Assembly (NCBI RefSeq): GCF_007828835.1
Contig: NZ_VIVL01000003.1
Location: forward strand, 434,001-498,000
From: Variovorax beijingensis
GTDB lineage: Bacteria > Pseudomonadota > Gammaproteobacteria > Burkholderiales > Burkholderiaceae_C
Length of the DNA stretch: 64,000 bases
Direction of reading: 5' to 3'
The stretch's first letter is position 1. Every line of letters begins with the position of its first letter. Below the pieces are notes generated by a model. It did no database searches. It saw nothing but the letters and a program-made list of their open reading frames with translations, and was not told the origin of the DNA. Positions 48,483 through 58,042 of the stretch are shown here, piece by piece. Position numbers and translations under genes: made by a program.

Positions 48483-50201
48483 TCAGGCGCATGCCTCGGA
48501 ACCGTGGGCCAGATGCATGCCGGCGACCCAGCCGAAGGTTAGCGCGGGGCCGAGGGTGATGCCGGGCGCGGGGTACTCGCCGCCCATCACCGAGTGCATG
48601 TCGTTGCCGGCGACGTAGAGGCCGGCGATGGGCGCGCCCTGCGCGTCGAGCACGCGGGCGCTGCCGTCAGCACGGATGCCAAGCGCGGTGCCGATGTCGC
48701 CTGGGTACACCTTCACCGCGTAGAACGGCGCCTTCCGCAGCGGAGCGAGGCAGGCATTGGGCTGGTGATCCGGGTCGCCAAGATAGCGGTTGTAGGCGTC
48801 GCCGCCCTTGCCGAAGGCCGGGTCCTGTCCCTGCGCGGCGGGCGGGTTGTAGGCGGCCACCGTGCGCGCGAGGCCGGCGGGGTCCACGCCCGCCAGCTTC
48901 GCCAGCGCTTCCAGCGTGTCGGCGCGAAAGAGATATCCCGCGCGCACGAGGTGCTCGCGCGGGCGCCCGCCGGGCAGGGCGAGGCCCAGGCCCCATTTCT
49001 CGATGAAGTCGCTGTCGCACACCAGCAGCGCGGGAATGGCGGGTGCCTTATCGTTCGCGCGGTACATGCCGCGCACGAACTCGTGGTACGAGGTGGATTC
49101 GTTGACGAAGCGCTCGCCGCGCGCATCGACCGCGATGAGGCCGGGCTTGGCGCGGTCCCACACCAGATGCGGATAGCGCAGCACGCTGCCGTCGGACCGC
49201 GTCAGCAGCGACACCGGCGCCCACAGTGCCGGCCCCGCGTGGCCGGTACCCAGCGTGCCGCCGGCCTCGCGCGCCATTGCGATGCCCTCGCCTGCGTTGT
49301 CCTGCGGGGACATCGAATACGGACCCGTGGGCGCCGGATAGTGCTGGCCGCGCATCGCGGCATTCCACGGAAAGCCGCCGGTGGCGACGACGACGCCGCG
49401 ACGCGCATGCACCGTGATCTCCTTGCCATTGCGGCGCAGCTTCACACCGGCGACCTTGCCGCCAGCGTCCTGCTCCAGGCCCAGCGCCGGCGTGCCGGTC
49501 CAGAACGGAATGCCCTGCTTCAGGACGCTGTGGAAGAGCCGCGCCGCCAGCGCATTGCCCAGCAGCACGCGCGTGCCCCGGTGATGGCCGCGCAACCTGT
49601 CGCCGAAGTACCGCAGCACCAGCTTCACGCCGTGCTTCCATGAGGTGAGCGAACGCCAGACGCCGAGCAGGTGCTTCACGTCCGTCATGTTGACCATCAT
49701 TCCGCCGAGCACGCAGAACTCCGGCAGCGGGTCGCGCAGGGTCTTGAAGTGCGGGCCCAGCAGCCGGCCGTCGAACTCGATGGGATCGAGCGAACGCCCG
49801 CCCATGGCTGCGCCTTCGCGGTCGGGGTAGTAGTCGGGCGAGTAGGTGCGTGCGGCCAGCTGCACGTCGGTGCGCTCGCGCAGGTAGCGCAGCGCGCGCG
49901 GACCGGCATCGAGGAAGGCATGGCGCAGCGCCTCGTCGCCGGCGCTGCCGACGGTGTTCTGCAGATAGGCCAGGGCCTTCTCGCGCGTGTCCGGGTGGCC
50001 GGCCGCCTCCGCCTGGTCGTTGAGCGGCACCCACACCGCACCGCCGGAGATCGCGGTCGAGCCGCCGATGCGGTCGGTCTTCTCGACCACAAGCACGTCG
50101 AGCCCTTCGAGCTTCGCGGTGAGCGCGGCCGAGAGTCCGCCCGCGCCGCTGCCGATCACCACGACGTCGTACGTGGTCTTCTCATCCTGCTGCCGCGCCA
50201 T
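48483..50201 (-). CDS. KstD-like FAD-dependent dehydrogenase
   Basis: 572-residue flavoprotein of the FAD_binding_2 family. FAD motif VVVIGSGAGGLSAALTAKLEG is followed by ekTDRIGGSTAISGGAVWVPLN. The C-terminus GLYVAGNDMHSVMGGEYPAPGITLGPALTFGWVA matches, in pattern, the catalytic Tyr/Gly region of 3-ketosteroid delta-1-dehydrogenases (EYPAPG against SYPGAG). Such enzymes dehydrogenate cyclic ketones, including steroids; fumarate-reductase-type activity is an alternative. The ATG overlaps the stop of the preceding SDR by one base. The substrate is presumably linked to the surrounding SDRs. Confidence 0.85.
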   Translation of the reverse strand: MARQQDEKTTYDVVVIGSGAGGLSAALTAKLEGLDVLVVEKTDRIGGSTAISGGAVWVPLNDQAEAAGHPDTREKALAYLQNTVGSAGDEALRHAFLDAGPRALRYLRERTDVQLAARTYSPDYYPDREGAAMGGRSLDPIEFDGRLLGPHFKTLRDPLPEFCVLGGMMVNMTDVKHLLGVWRSLTSWKHGVKLVLRYFGDRLRGHHRGTRVLLGNALAARLFHSVLKQGIPFWTGTPALGLEQDAGGKVAGVKLRRNGKEITVHARRGVVVATGGFPWNAAMRGQHYPAPTGPYSMSPQDNAGEGIAMAREAGGTLGTGHAGPALWAPVSLLTRSDGSVLRYPHLVWDRAKPGLIAVDARGERFVNESTSYHEFVRGMYRANDKAPAIPALLVCDSDFIEKWGLGLALPGGRPREHLVRAGYLFRADTLEALAKLAGVDPAGLARTVAAYNPPAAQGQDPAFGKGGDAYNRYLGDPDHQPNACLAPLRKAPFYAVKVYPGDIGTALGIRADGSARVLDAQGAPIAGLYVAGNDMHSVMGGEYPAPGITLGPALTFGWVAGMHLAHGSEACA

Positions 50202-50944
50202 CAGGCCCCCGAGCCGCCGAGCGACTTGCCGCCGTCGACGAAAAGCACCTGCCCCGTCACGAAGCCGGTCGATGGCGATGCGAAGAAGGCCACGGCGTTG
50301 GCGATGTCCTCGGGCCGGCCGGCGGCACCCGTGGGCTGCAGCGCGAGCTGCGCGGCCAGCCGCTCGGGCGTGAGCGCGCGCAGCAGCGGCGTGTCGATGA
50401 GCCCCGGCGCGATGGCGTTGACCATGATGCCGCGCGGCGCCAGCTCCATCGCGCTGGCGCGCGTGTAACCCACCAGCGCGGCCTTCGAGGCCACGTAGTG
50501 CGGATGATTCTTCGCACCCAGGTAGGCACGCGACGCGATGTTGACGATGCGCGCGCCGTCCGCCATCTTGCGCGCGGCCTCCTGCGTGAGCGTGGCCACG
50601 GCCAGCAGGTTGACTTCGTACATGCGGCGGAAGTCGGCCGAGCTCACGTCCATGAACTTGCGCTCGTCGAAGATCCCCGCATTGTTGACCAGCGCGGTGA
50701 GCGGCGGCAGCGCCTGCACCATCGCGCGCACCGCCGGTTCGTCGGTGAGGTCGATGGCGCGGCATTCCACGTCGAGGCCCGCGGCGCGCAGCGCCTGCGT
50801 CTCGCGCTCGGCGAGCTCGCCGTTGTGGTCGGCCATCACCACACGCCAGCCGTCGCGCGCCATGCGCTCGACGATGGCGCGGCCCATGCCGCTGGCGCCG
50901 CCGGTCACGAGGATGAGCGGCTTGTCTTCACTGCTGTTGTTCAT
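50201..50944 (-). CDS. SDR-family oxidoreductase
   Basis: 247-residue classical short-chain dehydrogenase: TGGASGMG cofactor motif, NNAG, catalytic serine in VNIAS and YVASK with the Tyr/Lys pair, then GIMVNAIAPGLIDTPLL. The aspartate at the end of beta-2 (VVMADHNGE) favours NAD over NADP. It overlaps the KstD-like gene by one base and lies 24 bases after another SDR gene; the two probably act on successive hydroxy/keto groups. Confidence 0.9.
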   Translation of the reverse strand: MNNSSEDKPLILVTGGASGMGRAIVERMARDGWRVVMADHNGELAERETQALRAAGLDVECRAIDLTDEPAVRAMVQALPPLTALVNNAGIFDERKFMDVSSADFRRMYEVNLLAVATLTQEAARKMADGARIVNIASRAYLGAKNHPHYVASKAALVGYTRASAMELAPRGIMVNAIAPGLIDTPLLRALTPERLAAQLALQPTGAAGRPEDIANAVAFFASPSTGFVTGQVLFVDGGKSLGGSGA

Positions 50945-50968
50945 GCTTGTTCCGTTGGAATGCGGCCT

Positions 50969-51718
50969 TCAGACCGCCAGGTAGCCCCCGTCGACCGGCA
51001 GCACCACGCCGTTGACGTAGCTCGCCATCGAGGAAGCCAGAAAGACAACCGGCCCGGCGATTTCGTCGGCCTCGCCGTGCCGCTTGACGGGTACGCGGCT
51101 CAGGTACCAGTCGGTGCCGTGCTCGGTCTCGCGCTGGCCGGCCGTCATGTCGGTGACCATCAGGCCCGGTGCCACCGCGTTCACGCGCACGCCATAGGGT
51201 GCGAGGTCGCGCGCCAGCACCTGCGTGAGCGATCGCACCCCGCCCTTGGCCACCACGTAGCCGGCCGAGGAGATGCCTGCGCCGAAGGCCACGATGGACG
51301 AGAGATTCACGATGTTGCCCTGCGTGCGCTTGAGCGCCGGCACGAAGGCCTGCGTCACGTTGAACACGCCCTGCAGATTGACCGACATCACGCGGTCCCA
51401 GGCCTCGCGCGCGCCGGGCTCGTCGAACTTCGAGCGCGCGGAGATGCCGGCGTTGTTCACGAGGATGTCGATGTTCCCGCGAGAGGCTGCAATGCGCGCG
51501 GCCAGCGCATCGACCGCCGCCGCGTCGCTCACGTCGACGCTGTCGGCATCGGCGCGGCCGCCCGCCGCGCGGATCGATTCGGCCACCCGTTGCGCGATCT
51601 CAAGATCGCGGTCCACCACCAGCACATGCGCGCCTTCGGCAGCCATGCGGCGCGCGATGGCCTCGCCCAGGCCGCGCGCGGCGCCAGTCACGAGTGCGAG
51701 TTTGTCTTCGAGAAGCAT
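50969..51718 (-). CDS. SDR-family oxidoreductase
   Basis: 249-residue classical short-chain dehydrogenase: TGAARGLG, NNAG, catalytic serine in IVNLSSIV, YVVAK catalytic pair, and VRVNAVAPGLMVTDM. VLVVDRD at the end of beta-2 suggests NAD use. It follows the LivF-like ATPase gene by 26 bases on the same strand, tying the SDR/flavoprotein genes to the transporter. Confidence 0.9.
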   Translation of the reverse strand: MLLEDKLALVTGAARGLGEAIARRMAAEGAHVLVVDRDLEIAQRVAESIRAAGGRADADSVDVSDAAAVDALAARIAASRGNIDILVNNAGISARSKFDEPGAREAWDRVMSVNLQGVFNVTQAFVPALKRTQGNIVNLSSIVAFGAGISSAGYVVAKGGVRSLTQVLARDLAPYGVRVNAVAPGLMVTDMTAGQRETEHGTDWYLSRVPVKRHGEADEIAGPVVFLASSMASYVNGVVLPVDGGYLAV

Positions 51719-51744
51719 CGGGATTTCCTTTTGCGCAGGCGCCG

Positions 51745-52456
<712 letters not shown>

Positions 52457-52464
<8 letters not shown>

Positions 52465-53233
52465 GTGCGGTCCCTTTCCCATTTCCTTTTCCCAGGTAGG
52501 CTTCGATGACGCGGGCGTTGCGGCCGATCTCCGCAGGCGTGCCTTCCGCGATCTTTTCTCCGAAAGCCATCACGGTGATGCGGTCCGAGATCGACATCAC
52601 GAGCTGCATCACGTGCTCGACCAGCAGTACGGTGATGCCGTCGCGCGCGACAAGCTCCTTCAGCAGGCGGTCGAGGCTTTCGATCTCGCGGTTGCGCAGG
52701 CCGGCCGCGGGCTCGTCGAGCAGCAGCAGCTTGGGCCTGATGGCGAGCGCGCGTGCGAGTTCGAGCAGCTTCTGGCGGCCGAAGTCCAGATCGCGCGCCG
52801 GCTGATGCCGCTCGCCGGCCAGGCCTACGCGCTCCAGCAGGTGCAGCGCGAAGTCCTCGGTCTCGCGGTCGGAGCGGCGCAGCAGCCGCCCGAGCGTGTT
52901 CGCCCCGCGCGCGTGGGTACCGAGCAGCACGTTCTCCAGAACCGACAGTTCGGCGAACAGCTCCAGGTTCTGGAAGGTGCGCGCGATGCCGAGCGACGCC
53001 ATGCGGTGCGGCGACACGCGCGTGAGCTCCTGGCCTTCGAAGACCACGCTGCCGCTGCTGGGCGTGTAGAAGCGCGAGATGCAGTTGAAGGTGGTCGACT
53101 TGCCCGCGCCGTTCGGCCCGATCAGCGCATGGATGCGCCCCTGCTCCACCTGGAACGACAGCCCGTTCACCGCCTTGAGGCCGCCGAACACCACGCTGAC
53201 GTCGCGCACGTCGAGGAATGCGGTCGCGCTCAT
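52457..53233 (-). CDS. LIV-type ABC transporter ATP-binding protein (LivG-like)
   Basis: 258-residue ATPase: Walker A GPNGAGKST, LDFGRQKLLELARAL in place of the LSGGQ signature (normal for LivG), LLLLDEPAAGLRN and LLVEHVMQLVM. The C-terminal segment RNARVIEAYLGKG is the BCA_ABC_TP element of the family. Overlaps the livM-like stop by four bases. Confidence 0.92.
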
Positions 53234-54213
53234 GCCTGCTTCTCCATCACGGCCACCGATGCGGTGCGCTGCTCACTGCGGCGCACCGCGAAGAGCGATG
53301 CCATGCCCTTGGGCAGGAACATCATGAAGAGCATGAGGATGCCGCCGTAGATGATTTCCTGGTACGAAGGGGCCTGCCGCAGCAGCTCAGACACCAGGCC
53401 GAACACCATGGCGCCGGCCACCGCGCCGCGCACCGATCCGAGGCCGCCCACCACCACCATCGTGAGGATCAGGATGGTGGTCTGGAAGCCCAGGCTCTCG
53501 GGATGGATGAACGAGGTGAACAGCGTATACATGCCGCCCGCCACGCCCGCGAAGGCCGCCGACAGCACGAAAGCCGCGACCTTGACCGCGCGCGTGTTCA
53601 CACCCATGGCAATGGCCGCCACGTCACTCTCGCGCACCGCGCGAAACGACGAGCCCAGCCGCGAGCGCGACAGCGCCACCGTGAGCCACAGCATCAGCGC
53701 CGCGATGGCCACCACGAAGGGGTAGGCCTGCAGGTCGTTCATCAGCTGGTAGCCGCCAAGGGAGGCCGGCTTCATCTGCAGGCCGTTGGAACCGTTGGTC
53801 ACCTGCTCCCAGTTCAGGAACACCCACTGCATCGCCTCGCCGAAGGCGAAGGTCGCGAGCGCCAGGTAGATGTCGCGCATGCGCAGGGCCAGCAGGCCGA
53901 TGACCCAGCCCAGTGCGGCCGAAAGCACGGCACCCGCGAGGATCGACACGAAGAACGGCGGCTGCCACTGGTTGTTGATGAGCCCGGCCGTGTAGATGCC
54001 GATGCCGAAGAAGGCCGCATGGGACAGCGCGAACTGCCCCGTCTCGCCGATGACCAGATGCATGCCGAGCGCGAGCACGGTGAACACCATCAGCAGGTTG
54101 ACCACGTACAGCACATAGCCGCTGGTGGCGAAGGGCAGCACCGCGAGCACCACCGCCATGGCGAGCAGCACCGTGCGATCCCACCAGGGCGAAGAAATCG
54201 AAGAGGTACTCAT
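53230..54213 (-). CDS. LIV-type ABC transporter permease (LivM-like)
   Basis: 327-residue permease with about nine helices. Typical LivM segments: LGMHLVIGETGQFALSHAAFFGIGIY, RDIYLALATFAFGEAMQWVF and VVVGGLGSVRGAVAGAMVFG. The start is ATG 54213, overlapping the livH stop by four bases; the longer open frame upstream is the shadow of livH. Confidence 0.92.
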   Translation of the reverse strand: MSTSSISSPWWDRTVLLAMAVVLAVLPFATSGYVLYVVNLLMVFTVLALGMHLVIGETGQFALSHAAFFGIGIYTAGLINNQWQPPFFVSILAGAVLSAALGWVIGLLALRMRDIYLALATFAFGEAMQWVFLNWEQVTNGSNGLQMKPASLGGYQLMNDLQAYPFVVAIAALMLWLTVALSRSRLGSSFRAVRESDVAAIAMGVNTRAVKVAAFVLSAAFAGVAGGMYTLFTSFIHPESLGFQTTILILTMVVVGGLGSVRGAVAGAMVFGLVSELLRQAPSYQEIIYGGILMLFMMFLPKGMASLFAVRRSEQRTASVAVMEKQA

Positions 54214-55112
54214 ACCTTCTTCACCTGCGGCTTGCCGCCGAGCAGCCCCTGCGGACGCACCAGCAGCACCACCATGATCGCCACGAAGGGCGCGACCACG
54301 ATGGCGTTGGACGAGATGAACAGCCCCACCAGGTTCTCGACGATACCGATGATGAAGCCACCGACCACCGCGCCCGGCAGGCTGGTGAAGCCGCCGACGA
54401 TGGCGGCCGCATAGGCCAGGATCGCGATGTGCCCGATGTCGGGCGTGATGAGGATCTTGGGGGTGATGAGCAGCGCCGAGATGGCCGAGATGACGCCCGT
54501 GAGCGCCCAGATCTTCATGCGGATGGTGCCAAGCTTCACGCCCACGATCTGTGCGCCGCGCGGGTTCATGCCCACCGCGCGCATGGCCTGCCCGGTGCGG
54601 GTGCGCGTGAACATCAGGTAGAGCAGCACCATCACCACGAGGGCCGAACCGAGGATGACCAGGTCGAGCAGAGTGAGCGAGGCCTGCCCGATCATGACCG
54701 GGTCCTGCGGCACCAGCGAAGGCAGCGAGCGCGGCGTGTCGCCCAGCCCCGTCTTGCGCACCAGGCCCTTGAGCAGGTAGGCGAAGCCCAGCGTGGCGAT
54801 GACCAGTTGCACGCCCACCCCGCGCGAGGCGGTCACGCGCTGCATCACGACGCGCTGGAACAGTGCGGCCAGCAGCGCGGTGACGGCGATGCTCGCAAGC
54901 ACTGCGCCCCAATAGGGCCAGCCCCACACCACCATGGGAAAGAGCGCCGCGTAGCCGCCGGCCATGAAGATCTCGCCCTGCGAGAAGTTCGGCACGTCGG
55001 TGGTCTTGAAGACCATCACGATCGCCACCGCGAGCAGCGCATAGACGCTGCCCGTGACGACGCCGGACAGCACGCCCTGCTGCACGAAAAGCCAGATGTC
55101 CGAAAGGCTCAT
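54210..55112 (-). CDS. LIV-type ABC transporter permease (LivH-like)
   Basis: 300-residue permease with about eight helices. QQGVLSGVVTGSVYALLAVAIVMVFKTTDVPNFSQGEIFMAGGY is a recognisable LivH opening, and AAIVGGFTSLPGAVVGGFIIG the coupling region. Sixteen bases after the binding-protein gene. Confidence 0.92.
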   Translation of the reverse strand: MSLSDIWLFVQQGVLSGVVTGSVYALLAVAIVMVFKTTDVPNFSQGEIFMAGGYAALFPMVVWGWPYWGAVLASIAVTALLAALFQRVVMQRVTASRGVGVQLVIATLGFAYLLKGLVRKTGLGDTPRSLPSLVPQDPVMIGQASLTLLDLVILGSALVVMVLLYLMFTRTRTGQAMRAVGMNPRGAQIVGVKLGTIRMKIWALTGVISAISALLITPKILITPDIGHIAILAYAAAIVGGFTSLPGAVVGGFIIGIVENLVGLFISSNAIVVAPFVAIMVVLLVRPQGLLGGKPQVKKV

Positions 55113-55128
55113 GTCATGCCCGCCGCCC

Positions 55129-56343
55129 TCAGGGCTTGTACTTCCATACGCTCTTGTAGCTGCCCGGCACCAGCGCCATGCTGCTGCCGTCGAACTTGAT
55201 GTAGATCGCCGCCTCCTGCGCCGCGCGGTCGTCCGGGCCGAACTCGATGGGGCCGGCCATCACGCCGGAGTCGAACTTCATCGTCGAGAGCGCCGCCAGC
55301 ACCTTCTCGCGCGTGGGGTTCGGGCCCGCGGCCTTCAGCGCGTTGACCACCGCCATCGCCGAGGGAATGCCGTAGGGCATGTAGGTCTGCGGATAGCCGG
55401 GTTTCGAGGCCAGGTCGGGGTAGGCGGCCCTGTACATGTCGTACACCCACTTGAGCTTGGGGCCTCCGGGAAGATCGGCCAGCACTTCCTGGATGTAGAC
55501 GTTCTTGAAGGCGTCCTTGTTGCCCACGTTCTCCACCAGCTGCTTCAGGTCGGCGGTGGAATTCACGGCCAGCACGATGGGCTTGTTGAAACCCAGCTCG
55601 AAGGCGCGCTTGACGATCAGGCTCACGGGCCGCGCGTAGGTGGTGAGCAGCAGCACGTCGGGGTTGGCGGCCTTGATCTTCAGCATGGGCGCCGTGACGT
55701 CGGTGATGTTGGGGTTGACCGACTGCACTTGCAGGTCGACGCCGCCGAGCGCCTTCGCCTGCGCCTGGGCCGACTCGAGGTTCCAGCCGCCGTAGGCGTC
55801 GTCGTGGTTGATGTAGCCGATCTTCTTCGCCTTGAGCTGCTCGCTCGCGAACTGCACCATCGAGCCACCCACCGCATGCTGCGAGATGGAGAACGCGCCG
55901 TAGATGTATTTCGACGGCGGATACAGCGCCCCGTCGCCCGAGGCGTTGAGCATCACGAGCGGGATCTTTGCGCGCTCCACATACTCGCGCGCGCCCACCA
56001 CGGCCGCCGAGCAGGACCCGCCGTTGAGCAGGAACACCTGGTCCTGCTCGGTGAGCTTCTTCACCGCGGCCAGCAGGTCGTTGGCATTGCAGCGGTCGTC
56101 CTCCACCACAAGCTCGATCTTGCGGCCGTTCACGCCGCCTTCCTTGTTGACCTTGTCGTAATACATCCTGGCGGCGTTGATCACGTCGAAGCCGTAGTTC
56201 ATCGAGGCGCCCGACATCGGCGAGAACATGCCGATCTTGATGGTCTTGTCGGTAAGGCCGGGTTCGGACTGCGCGAACGCGGCGGGCGCCAGCGCGCACA
56301 GTGCCGCGCTGGCGGCCAGGGCCGAAAGCAGATTCTTCTTCAT
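55129..56343 (-). CDS. LIV-type ABC transporter substrate-binding protein
   Basis: 404-residue Peripla_BP_6 protein. Signal peptide MKKNLLSALAASAALCALAPAAFA; the mature part starts near QSEPGLTDKTIKIGMFSPMSG. Paired cysteines occur in EDDRCNANDL and LNGGSCSAAVVG, which could form a disulfide. LLTTYARPVSLIVKRAFELG and YMPYGIPSAMAVVNALKAAG are family-like. The ATG at 56343 is chosen since it opens the signal peptide. Substrate unknown; probably the compound degraded by the neighbouring enzymes. Confidence 0.9.
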   Translation of the reverse strand: MKKNLLSALAASAALCALAPAAFAQSEPGLTDKTIKIGMFSPMSGASMNYGFDVINAARMYYDKVNKEGGVNGRKIELVVEDDRCNANDLLAAVKKLTEQDQVFLLNGGSCSAAVVGAREYVERAKIPLVMLNASGDGALYPPSKYIYGAFSISQHAVGGSMVQFASEQLKAKKIGYINHDDAYGGWNLESAQAQAKALGGVDLQVQSVNPNITDVTAPMLKIKAANPDVLLLTTYARPVSLIVKRAFELGFNKPIVLAVNSTADLKQLVENVGNKDAFKNVYIQEVLADLPGGPKLKWVYDMYRAAYPDLASKPGYPQTYMPYGIPSAMAVVNALKAAGPNPTREKVLAALSTMKFDSGVMAGPIEFGPDDRAAQEAAIYIKFDGSSMALVPGSYKSVWKYKP

Positions 56344-56386
56344 GGTGCTGTCTCCGTTGGAATAAAGGGAAGGCGGGGCGTGGGCC

Positions 56387-57166
56387 CTACTGCATGCGGT
56401 AACCGCCGTTGACATCGATCACGTTGCCCGTGATGTAGGCCGCCTGCTCCGAGGCGAGGTAGTCGACCGCACCCGCCACGTCGTCCACCGTGCCGATGCG
56501 CCCGAGCGGGATGTTGGCGGCCGCCGCCTCCAGCGCTCCGCTGCTGCGCACGGTGCCGCGCAGCATGTCGGTGTCGATGAGGCCGGGCGCCACCGCGTTG
56601 ACGGTCACGCCCAGGTGCGCCGATTCGCGCGCCATGGCCTTGGTGAGGCCGAGCACCGCCGACTTGGCGCCGATGTAGGTCGCGCTCGAGCGGTAGCCGC
56701 CAAGCTGCGCCGCCACCGAGCCGAAGGTGACGATGCGGCCGTGCGCGACCGGCCTGGCCTCGCGTCGGCGCAGGTAGGCGCGCCCGCAGAGGAACACGCT
56801 GCGCGCGTTGACCGCGAAGGTGCGCTCCCAGTCCTCCAGCGTGGTGTCCTTGATGGGCGAACGCTCGCCGCCGGGCATCAGCAGCACGCCGGCGACGCAG
56901 ACCAGTGCGGCGACCGGGCCCAGATGGGCTTCGATGTCCTCGAACGCCGCTTCCACCGCTGCTTCCTCGCTCACGTCGAACTGGCGAAAGTGGTGGCCCT
57001 CGCCCAGCGACCGCGCCACGGTGCGCGCGTTGCCGCCGTCGATGTCGGCCACCACGACACGAAAGCCGCTGGCCGCGAGGCGGCGGCACACGGCCTCGCC
57101 GATGCCCCGGCCGCCGCCGGTCACGAGGGCCAGCCGGCCGTGGGGTTGTGCATGATGTTCCGCCAT
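56387..57166 (-). CDS. SDR-family oxidoreductase
   Basis: 259-residue classical short-chain dehydrogenase: TGGGRGIG cofactor motif, VVADIDGGNA at the end of beta-2 (NAD-like), catalytic serine in VTFGSVAAQ, YIGAK pair, VTVNAVAPGLIDTDML. The NNAG position reads VCVAG. It is the first gene of the minus-strand cluster and faces the FCD regulator, with an operator-like palindrome about 60 bases upstream. Start 57166 (MAEHHAQ) is preferred; an in-frame upstream ATG lies in the operator region. Confidence 0.88.
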   Translation of the reverse strand: MAEHHAQPHGRLALVTGGGRGIGEAVCRRLAASGFRVVVADIDGGNARTVARSLGEGHHFRQFDVSEEAAVEAAFEDIEAHLGPVAALVCVAGVLLMPGGERSPIKDTTLEDWERTFAVNARSVFLCGRAYLRRREARPVAHGRIVTFGSVAAQLGGYRSSATYIGAKSAVLGLTKAMARESAHLGVTVNAVAPGLIDTDMLRGTVRSSGALEAAAANIPLGRIGTVDDVAGAVDYLASEQAAYITGNVIDVNGGYRMQ

Positions 57167-57220
57167 GGGCTGCGATGTCTCCGGCTGCGCGATGCAGCGT
57201 GAATATTGATCGAAGGGTCG

Positions 57221-57317
57221 CATTGTGTATACATGACAGCCTCAAATCTCCCTCGTTTTCCCTAATATCGCGCTATCTTCACGATTTCTACTGGCATCAT
57301 GTATACCTGATATGGAC
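57221..57317. promoter_or_regulatory. Twin TGTATAC operator-like sites in the SDR / GntR divergent region
   Basis: CATTGTGTATACATGACA at 57221-57238 and CATCATGTATACCTGATA at 57295-57312 agree at 14 of 18 positions, both centred on TGTATAC and in the same orientation, 74 bases apart (about seven helical turns). The second site runs into the regulator's own ATG at 57312, the first lies upstream of the divergent SDR gene. Binding by the FCD regulator is inferred. Confidence 0.6.
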
Positions 57318-58028
57318 ACACTCTCCCAACAGGTCACCGAGACGCTGCGCGCCTGGATCCTTCGCGGCCGGCTGGCGCCCGGCACGCGCGTGGAGGAAGT
57401 GCCGATCGCGGAAAGCCTCAAGGTGTCGCGCACGCCGGTGCGTACCGCACTGGCCGCGCTTGCGATGGAAGGGCTGATCGATCACCAGCCGAAGAAGGGC
57501 TACCTGGTGCGCTCGTTCGCGCTCGAGGACATCCTGGCGGCCTACGAGGTGCGCTCCGTGCTCGAGGGGCTGGCATGCCGACGCTTTGCCGCGCTCGGCG
57601 TGGACGAATCAACCGCAGCACTGCTGCACGACTGCCTGCGAGAAGGCGACGAGATCCTGGCCAAGGGACAGTTGCTGGTCGAGGACCTGGCGCCCTACCA
57701 GCAGATGAACGTGCGGCTGCACAACGCGCTGATGCAGGGTGCCCGCAATCCGTGGGTCATGCGCTTCGGCGCGCAGGCGCAGGCGGTTCCCTTCGCATCG
57801 GACCGGATCATGCTGTGGAACGACCACGGCGTGATCCTGCGTTCGCACGACGACCACCACCGCATCGTGCATGCGGTGATCTCGGGCGATGCGGCACGCG
57901 CGGAGCAATTGATGCGCGAGCACGTGTATTACGCGGGCATCCTGCTGCGCGACAACTACCAGCGGCTGCTCGACGAGCGCAGCCGCGACGGCGCTTCGGG
58001 GCCGATGACCACCGAAACGCCGCCATAG
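57312..58028 (+). CDS. GntR-family regulator, FadR/FCD subfamily
   Basis: 238 residues: N-terminal GntR winged helix (about 5-70; LRGRLAPGTRVEEVPIAESLKVSRTPVRTALAALAMEG) and C-terminal FCD all-helical effector domain (about 75-220) with metal-ligand-type histidines in LHNALMQGARNPW and DDHHRIVHAVISGDAARAEQLMREHVYYA. FCD regulators usually repress catabolic operons until an acid effector binds. No ribosome binding site is apparent before the ATG; the operator-like site occupies that position. Likely controls the divergent SDR/LIV cluster and itself. Confidence 0.9.
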   Translation: MDTLSQQVTETLRAWILRGRLAPGTRVEEVPIAESLKVSRTPVRTALAALAMEGLIDHQPKKGYLVRSFALEDILAAYEVRSVLEGLACRRFAALGVDESTAALLHDCLREGDEILAKGQLLVEDLAPYQQMNVRLHNALMQGARNPWVMRFGAQAQAVPFASDRIMLWNDHGVILRSHDDHHRIVHAVISGDAARAEQLMREHVYYAGILLRDNYQRLLDERSRDGASGPMTTETPP

Positions 58029-58042
58029 CGGCAACCAGCCCT

